Assembly: GCA_013397455.1 (NCBI GenBank)
Contig: VYZB01000121.1
Span: forward strand, 1,478,219 to 1,542,218
Origin: Crotophaga sulcirostris
Taxonomy: Eukaryota > Chordata > Aves > Cuculiformes > Crotophagidae
Direction of reading: 5' to 3'
DNA: 64,000 nt
A program made the translations under genes and the position numbers. This document shows, in pieces, positions 57,601 through 64,000 of the stretch (within the stretch, counting starts at the first letter, position 1; the number at the start of each line of letters is the position of its first letter). Below the pieces are notes generated by a model, which did not search any database, was not told the DNA's origin, and saw only the letters and a list, made by a program, of their open reading frames with translations.

Positions 57601-60600
57601 AATGTAGTTTTTGAGTACTGCATTTATTTCAAAAAATGCATATAAACTGACTGGCAAGTATATTGACGTACATCAGGTTGAAAGTTTGTAAATCTGCCTT
57701 ATCTTGGTCTTTCAAGTAACTTTTTTTTAATTTCTTCTGTAAATTTTCCGCCTACGGAACATTGCCTGTTTCATTTGCTGAAATCCTCAGTCATGCATTA
57801 ATCATTTCTTATCTGGTCTATTGCTATTCCCTCTTCACAGTCTTTATAAATCCTTACTATCTCAACTTCAGGAGTATTGAAGTATCATAGACAGACAGCT
57901 CTGCCTATTCGGTAAATAACTATATAAACTTCATGTTCCAGACCATTGCCTAGATTTCTACTTAGAATGACATTCTAATCAGCTTCAAAATGATGGTTTT
58001 CAAAATGTTGCATAAATTATTCTAATTCACCATCTTAACTTCCTGTCCAATGACACAGAACTTTGCTCTTCCATCCTTGTATCTTCCCTGTGTCTAACTA
58101 CTCAAATTCTCATTCAAGCCAAATGAGGTTCCTTATCTTTGCAGTGTCTCCATGACCAAGTGATTTTAAATCTCAATTTTTTTAGCATAGTTAACTTGAT
58201 TTTGTGCAAATCTTTGTGTGATATTGCTTTATATAGGATTGTATTTCAGAATTTGACAATATGAGACTGCAGAACAAAAGCAGAAGATAATTCTGTGTAA
58301 TTTGGTTTTTTCATTTCATACGTAATGATTTCAGCTGACACGTGATTTCAGTAGGTTTTTTTGTTTACATAAGACTCCTAAAAATGATCCATGATATTTG
58401 TTCTTCTTAATCTTCTATGTGACAACATAGCTTGATGTTTAAATTGAAGGTTTTCAGTTTTATAAATCAATGCATTTTAAATGTATTTACTGAATTTATT
58501 TTTGAAGTCTTAGGTACAAAAATGAAAGAACGTTTGAACAAGAAACATGTATATTTGTTTTAACTTTTGCAAGAATGTTTAAAAATCTTTAGTTCAAGAT
58601 TCAAAACAAATTTGATGAAATTTCTCTGGTATGAAAGATTATGTAAGTTGTGAGAAATGTTTTAACAGAGAAAAATTTAAAGAAAGATATTACATAATAA
58701 TTCCCAATGTTAAGGTCTGTTTTGTTTTTTTTTTCTAGTACAGAGGAGTTCGTGGCTAATGCCCCTTGAAACTGAGCAAATGGCCACTTCTCGGTTCATA
58801 AAATCAACAAAACTGTAAGAGTGAGAATGTGACATTTTAGTATAGCCTGAAATAACAGACTTAAAACTGTTAAAACCGCCTCATACTGATGGCAAACCTT
58901 GAATTTATTCCAGCACCCACTGTTACATAAACTTACACTGGGAAGCTTCCTTTCTAACAAATGGGAAGAGATAACCCTGCCTTGAATCGTCCCTTGAAGC
59001 ATTTTTTTTATATTTTTCTACTGGCCACATTTTGAATACTATATAAAAAATACAAAAATTCAAATGTAGAATCTTTATTTGATGAATCCTCATCTGTGTC
59101 ACAATAAGGCTAATTTATAATGTGTGAGTTCTGTTTTCTTTCATTTTGTAAAAAGCTGACTTGCAAACTGAAAGTAGGAAGTAATTGCAGTACTGCAGGC
59201 ACTTTCCACTGTTTTACTGCCCTGTTTACACATAATTTCACAGGAGAATCCCTCCTTTTACCAGACTAAAGGATTTGGGTTTGGTTTTTTTTTAAGCTTG
59301 AGTTATGAATTACTGTATGATTTAACTTGAAGAGCTGCTCTGTAAGGTCTAATTTAAAGTAGTAAGGATGCTACAATCCAGGAAACTGTTCTTATGAAAC
59401 ACCCTGACTTTTCAATGAGGTACAAACCATCACATGATATATGAACTCTGCCAGCAGAAAGGCAATAGAAAGAAACAGAAACAGAGAACAGGGACAAGGT
59501 CAAGTCTGGAATATTTCAGAGATTTAGCAAATGACAGATGAGTGTGATGGAGTCATGAAGGAATAGATTCCTGGAAACTTATTTTATAATTAGAATACGA
59601 GCCTACAGTATCTGTTGGACACTCCTCATCTGCAGCTAGGTTGACAGCTTAAATAACTTTATGTGTTCTTTTCATATAATGGTATGCTCACCACAACTTG
59701 TCATGTTCAAACTGTGATATGGCACACTGGCAGTAGTTGGGTGTTCACTATTTCTTTTGTAATTCAAACTATCCTAACTATAAGGGAGAAAACTGGACGC
59801 AAGTATCTGAACAAAAGGAAAAAAAATATTAAAAATCAGAATTGTCTATTTCCTCTGGAGGTTGCGCTGTATATATTTAATGGTTGATCCCATTTTGCAC
59901 CATTTAAATACATCTGTCAAATTTAGAAAGTATTTAAATAAGGTTCTGTGAATGCAGGTGAATTTAATCTGTAATAAACCCTTCACAATTTTAGGACTGC
60001 CAACACAGAAACATGCCAATCTTTTCCATAAAACAACTCAATTTATAAACTTACTATTTTTCCACCTCTTTCAGTTTAAAACTATCACGATTTCCAGATA
60101 AAACCATATGATGGAAACAACAAGAAATTGTTAATAATGTAGACAGAGAAAAAAAGATAAGTTGGAAAACTAATCAACAGAAAGGATAAAATTTTCTGAT
60201 ATATCTTAAAACCAGCTTGAAATAGACTTGTTAATGTGACAACAGTACAACTCAGGGGAAGGCTCATTAGCTTAATTAATTTTATTGGCTATTGCTTAAG
60301 CAGATGTTAAGCTATATCTGTAGGCTTTCCACCCACCAAGAAATGATCAATTTTATGGGTGCTCCTTCAGTGCAGAGTTAAGCAGATTGGTTTCCCTGGA
60401 CCATTTCATCCTGGACCCCCAAGGAAACCAGTGTGAGAAGCAGAAACAGTGAGGATCTCCAGGGACAAGAATGGCAAATGCAAAGATACACACTGCAGTT
60501 AGAGTTAGGATTTTTGGAACAGAAAAGAATTACTGTGCAGACACTAACAAAAGACACAAATATTAGTTTAAATAGGAACAAAATTCAGGATCTGCAATTA

Positions 60601-63237
60601 AATTATTAGTAAAAGCCCAGGTTACATAGCACTCAGGCTAAAGAACAGGGAAAATACTTTGCTATCTGTCATTCCACTCTTTTTCTCCTCTCAAAAATTA
60701 AATCTGAAGACCACCCATGCAGTCAGTAACATCAATTAACATGTTGACTTCATGAGATAGTATTAAATGGCATGCTACAACAGACATGAGCAAGCTCTTC
60801 TCAGAGCCTGAGCCAACAAGACCTATTTAACTGCTATTAGAATATCACAGAGCCCAAGCTAATAAGCCCTGCTGTGAAGAACTGTGTATTATTTTAGGAA
60901 TGATGCCATGCTAATGTGGCATGGCTTGTATTGGTTGAGACTGCAAAAGAACAAGATTTTTTGCTAGATAAAACTCATATAAATACAGTCACAATCCCAA
61001 TAAATTTTAGGTTGCTCAGGCAGCTTATCTTTATATCTCTAAAATGTTCATTTACTACAAGTATAGCCAGAACCCCATCTAAGAACAAGATGAGTTACTT
61101 CCTTGTTTCCATATAGAAGGCATGATATCTGCTAAATGATTCAGAATTGATCAAAGTAAAACCTCTTTTTTCAGTAGTAGGCTACAAAATTTCATTGTTT
61201 TTTATCTATTGTTAGACATGATGCTGGAAATTTGGGAAGTGTGATTGCAAAAAAGTTTATCTGATAATCCTCCCTCTTTTGAAATAAGATTCCCCAAAAA
61301 ATTGCCACAAACACTTTTTTTCTAAAACTACATATTTTAAATTATGGTTGGTTTGCAAATAGTGGATATGTATTCTTAGAAAATATACACTCAGAGACAT
61401 GCCTACAATTTTTAAAAATACCTTTACTTTGGAGAGTAATATTCCTTGCTGTGAAGGTTTCTCATATACCAATGCAAGACCACTGGAACCAAGATGCTAG
61501 AAGATGCAGATCTGCAAAATCACATTGCTGAGGAGTAGCTTATTCTGTGCTTACAAATAAATGAGTACCTACACAAACTAAGATTTTCAGATGGTGGCTT
61601 TATTTTTAAAACTGTCTTATGCTAAAACATTTTTTGTGTTAAGAAGTTCTCTGGTGCAACAGAAAGATATAGGTAGGTATTTACATTATATTCTAATGCA
61701 GACTTCTATAAGAAAGGAAGATGGCTGTAAAAATACTGAAGACAAGTAAAACTGTGGAAGAATCTGATTCTTCACCTACAATTCAGCTACAGACTATAGT
61801 TTTGGCCTGGCCCAGGCTTTTGTAAGGCTGAGACAGACCAGTCAAAACAGCAACAGGGATTTCTAGGACATCCGTAAATAACATTTGGCAAAATATGTAG
61901 AAGAAACTGTCATAGTTTCCTGCATAAGCCATAAATGAAAGGAAGATCAAACAAAATAATCTGATTTTGCAGTTTGAGCGAAAACTGACAAGCCCCAAAG
62001 CCTTTGATGGTGCAACAACTGTGGGTAGGTGGGAGCCATACCCGAAGCAAATCTACAGTCCACCCCCACATTAAACCTACAGCCTCTAGAGCTTCTCCAG
62101 AAGCCCACAGATCCCGTTTTCCAAAGGGAAGTATGATAGAAAGCAGAGATGATTGTACACTGTGTTCTTAAGATGTGGTATACTGATCATAGCAGTAATT
62201 TATATTGCACACACCAACGCGAGTGACTTCAGGTAATGAAGTTTGGGGTTGGCTGTAAAATCACTCATCCCAATCAGGAAAACAGGAAAACTACCTCAGA
62301 GTAGCAAAGTACCTTTAGAAAAAACACGTGGAGTAATTGATAACCTTACAGTATTAAATTGCATTTCAGAATCAACCAAGTACGTCTGTCTTATTTAATA
62401 AAAACTGGATGTCATGAGCCTGTAATATTTAAAACTAATGCTGGAGGAAATCAGGAATTATAGAACTACAAGGAAACAAAAAAAGTCCAAATAGAATAAT
62501 CAATATGGTACAGTATATAAAGATCTTTCTGATACAGAAAGAGTTATTACAGGAGGAAAAACAACAGTAATGGTTCGTAACTAGGTTCCCAAAGTTTGGT
62601 AGACAGAAACCCAAAAGAAGGAGGTCCTGTTGGCCCAGCATCCTGAAAAAATGAAGGGAAAGGGTAATGGGAACCTTCCACTTCATACACGAAAGTCTTA
62701 AATGACAGTGATAGCAGGTTAGGGCTAATGTTAAATGTTAAAGAAAAATGAGCCCTCAAAGACCTCTAGCAGAAGCAGTGTGCCAGAGGGGCAATCCACA
62801 GATCCAAGTTACCAAGACACATCACAGACACATCAAAAGTATCCAGTATGCCTTAAGCAGTGCTCTGCATTCAAACACCTTGCTTTAACTACACACAATA
62901 TACCATATTATTTGTGTTTAGCAGAGTCTGAAAGTCTACTACATTAGCACAATACCACCAACAGAACGGTGTCTATAATAATTCTCACAAACTGTTGGTA
63001 AATGCTGTTCCTAGAAGCAGCTTTCCTGCAACTACCAGCAACGATGTGCCTCATAAAAATCTGACTTTAAAAATTAAGCTATGCTACTCCTGGGTTTTGG
63101 TATCGCTCTGTTTTGGACTGTCTGGACTATATTGGTTTGTTCTACTTCTGCGCTCATGTCTCTTACAGCTGGAGAACCACAAAATGTGCTCACATCTTTT
63201 CCTCATGAGATGTGGCTATTCCCAGAATGAGAGATTC
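54672..63237. other. Intergenic, AT-rich, no gene seen
   Basis: About 8.5 kb without any CR1 or LTR piece, the longest repeat-free interval in the window. Open frames are all under 95 codons and show no domains. The patches at 56030-56320, 56560-56660 and 57070-57270 are less AT-rich and non-repetitive and may be conserved non-coding elements. If the exon at 63625-63745 is real, this is the 3' flank of that gene. Confidence 0.5.
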
Positions 63238-63243
63238 TTTATT
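63238..63243 (-). promoter_or_regulatory. Distal candidate poly(A) signal AATAAA
   Basis: AATAAA on the minus strand within TTAATAAAGAATC, about 385 nt downstream of the stop codon of the putative terminal exon. If used it would give a longer 3' UTR. The motif alone is weak evidence. Confidence 0.3.
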
Positions 63244-63536
63244 AAGAAATCTTGTATTGCTTCCAGTTACCAGTTGTGTTTTCAGTTGTTTCCACTCTGT
63301 GTGGCTCTTCTGCGAAACGCAACCCACTTATAAATAATGCAGTAATGGTGTTTCACTTGTTACAATCATGATAAGCATCAATGCTGTATGTTCCCTCTGA
63401 CAATACTGTGGAAACTTTTGCTAAAAAGAAAAGAAAGCTTTTACAATATTCTTAGGGGACAAATAGATCACTATTAAAAGTCAAGTAAAATTTTTCAGGC
63501 ATAACATAATAAACAAATGTATTTTTATATAGGTTG

Positions 63537-63542
63537 TTTATT
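63537..63542 (-). promoter_or_regulatory. Proximal candidate poly(A) signal AATAAA
   Basis: AATAAA on the minus strand in GCATAATAAACAACC, about 83 nt after the stop codon at 63625-63627. The downstream DNA on that strand has T-rich stretches that could act as a GU/U-rich element. Position and orientation fit the 3' end of the gene inferred from the terminal exon. Confidence 0.45.
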
Positions 63543-63624
63543 ATGCCTATAAACACAAATATTTTTGGAATATACTGATCACAATGTCACTTTTTCTGAT
63601 TATGATTAAGTTTGTGAAACAGGT

Positions 63625-63745
63625 TTACTCCATTTCCTCAGGATTAACTGAATAGTTGAGAACATGAGATTTAACTTTCGAGGGTTCGTGCTTTCCATAT
63701 GTCACTTGACCTTTCTGCTGCTCTGCAGCTGGGTGAATATCAATC
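63625..63745 (-). CDS. Putative terminal coding exon of an unidentified gene (partial)
   Basis: On the minus strand a run of T with three C (about 63753-63775) is followed by CAAATTGCAG|G, a normal vertebrate 3' splice site with AG at 63746-63747. The exon then has one base of a split codon and 39 sense codons before TAA at 63625-63627. The translation starts IDIHPAAEQQKGQVTYGKHE and ends YSVNPEEME. It is hydrophilic with balanced amino acid use, unlike the chance frames nearby, and would be a cytosolic or tail region with no membrane segment. AATAAA follows about 83 nt later. There is no ATG near the start, as expected of an internal acceptor. The upstream exons would lie beyond 64000. I do not recognise the family, so no function is given. 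Confidence 0.55.
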
Positions 63746-64000
63746 CTGCAATTTGGGAAAAAAAAAAAGAAAAATTGAAGACCTATTAAGAGCGTTGAAT
63801 TTCTTAGGAAAGTAAAATTCAGGAATTTTAAAAAATGGGAACAGATAGTTATGATCAGATTGTTCTTTGTTCAGGGTTGTGCAGGCTTTATCTAAAGCAT
63901 CATTTTTAAAAATAAAATACAGATACTGTCACATTTAACACAATTTTAAGATAATTTCTATAGCTAGACTTGCACAAAAGGGAAACAGATGTATACGTTG
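63746..64000 (-). other. Putative intron sequence next to the terminal exon
   Basis: If the exon at 63625-63745 is real, this is the end of its upstream intron. It contains the polypyrimidine tract and no convincing donor site or second exon. The sequence is AT-rich with no repeat recognised. Confidence 0.4.

Noticed and set aside
63060..63180. Minus-strand frame containing MSAEVEQTNIVQTVQNRAIP downstream of the putative terminal exon
   Set aside because: About 42 codons between stops, inside what would be 3' UTR or flank, without clear splice signals.
1..64000. tRNA, rRNA, snRNA, CRISPR array, bacterial operon or phage system
   Set aside because: No box A/B pairs, cloverleaf-like stems, spaced direct repeats or dense gene layout were seen. 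The sequence is vertebrate intergenic DNA.

Overview
The window is vertebrate nuclear DNA, almost certainly avian. It is AT-rich and poor in CpG, shows no bacterial-style gene packing, and carries many fragments of CR1, the dominant LINE of bird genomes. An LTR with the sequence of the avian ERVL group supports this. The species cannot be read from the sequence. Several little-diverged copies of one CR1 lineage (CR1-J-like by my recognition) suggest a neoavian bird in which that lineage was recently active.

Layout. I count 17 CR1 pieces, 12 on the minus strand and 5 on the plus strand. Nearly all are 5'-truncated 3' ends carrying only the last part of the reverse transcriptase ORF and the 3' UTR. 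Six of them (1-80, 9457-9707, 18175-18458, 34568-35446, 37816-38100, 42566-42886) belong to one young subfamily whose 3' end is built from ACTGTGAT-type octamers. The others are older and end in ATTCTATG-type octamers. Two larger copies stand out. The copy at 32170-33003 (minus) reaches back to the FADD catalytic motif. The copy at 49836-51067 (minus) holds the end of ORF1 and the start of the ORF2 endonuclease joined directly to the RT C-terminus, so the RT core is missing. A probable solo ERVL-type LTR lies near 26527-27130. Two diverged copies of an unassigned repeat lie at 32001-32169 and 36021-36190.

Genes. The only convincing coding sequence is at the right edge, on the minus strand. 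A polypyrimidine tract and CAG acceptor are followed by a 39-codon open stretch, a stop at 63625-63627 and an AATAAA about 80 nt downstream. It looks like the last coding exon of a gene whose body lies beyond 64000. I do not recognise the protein. If that is right, most of the window is the 3' flank of this gene, that is, intergenic or gene-desert DNA. Two further exon-like stretches (49119-49313 minus and about 26039-26134 plus) are reported as weak candidates only.

The rest is AT-rich single-copy-looking sequence with microsatellites, homopolymer runs, one perfect 26-bp palindrome (3907-3932) and a pyrimidine-rich tandem repeat (23937-24005). I saw no tRNA, rRNA, CRISPR array, insertion sequence or operon, and no undescribed gene system that I could support.
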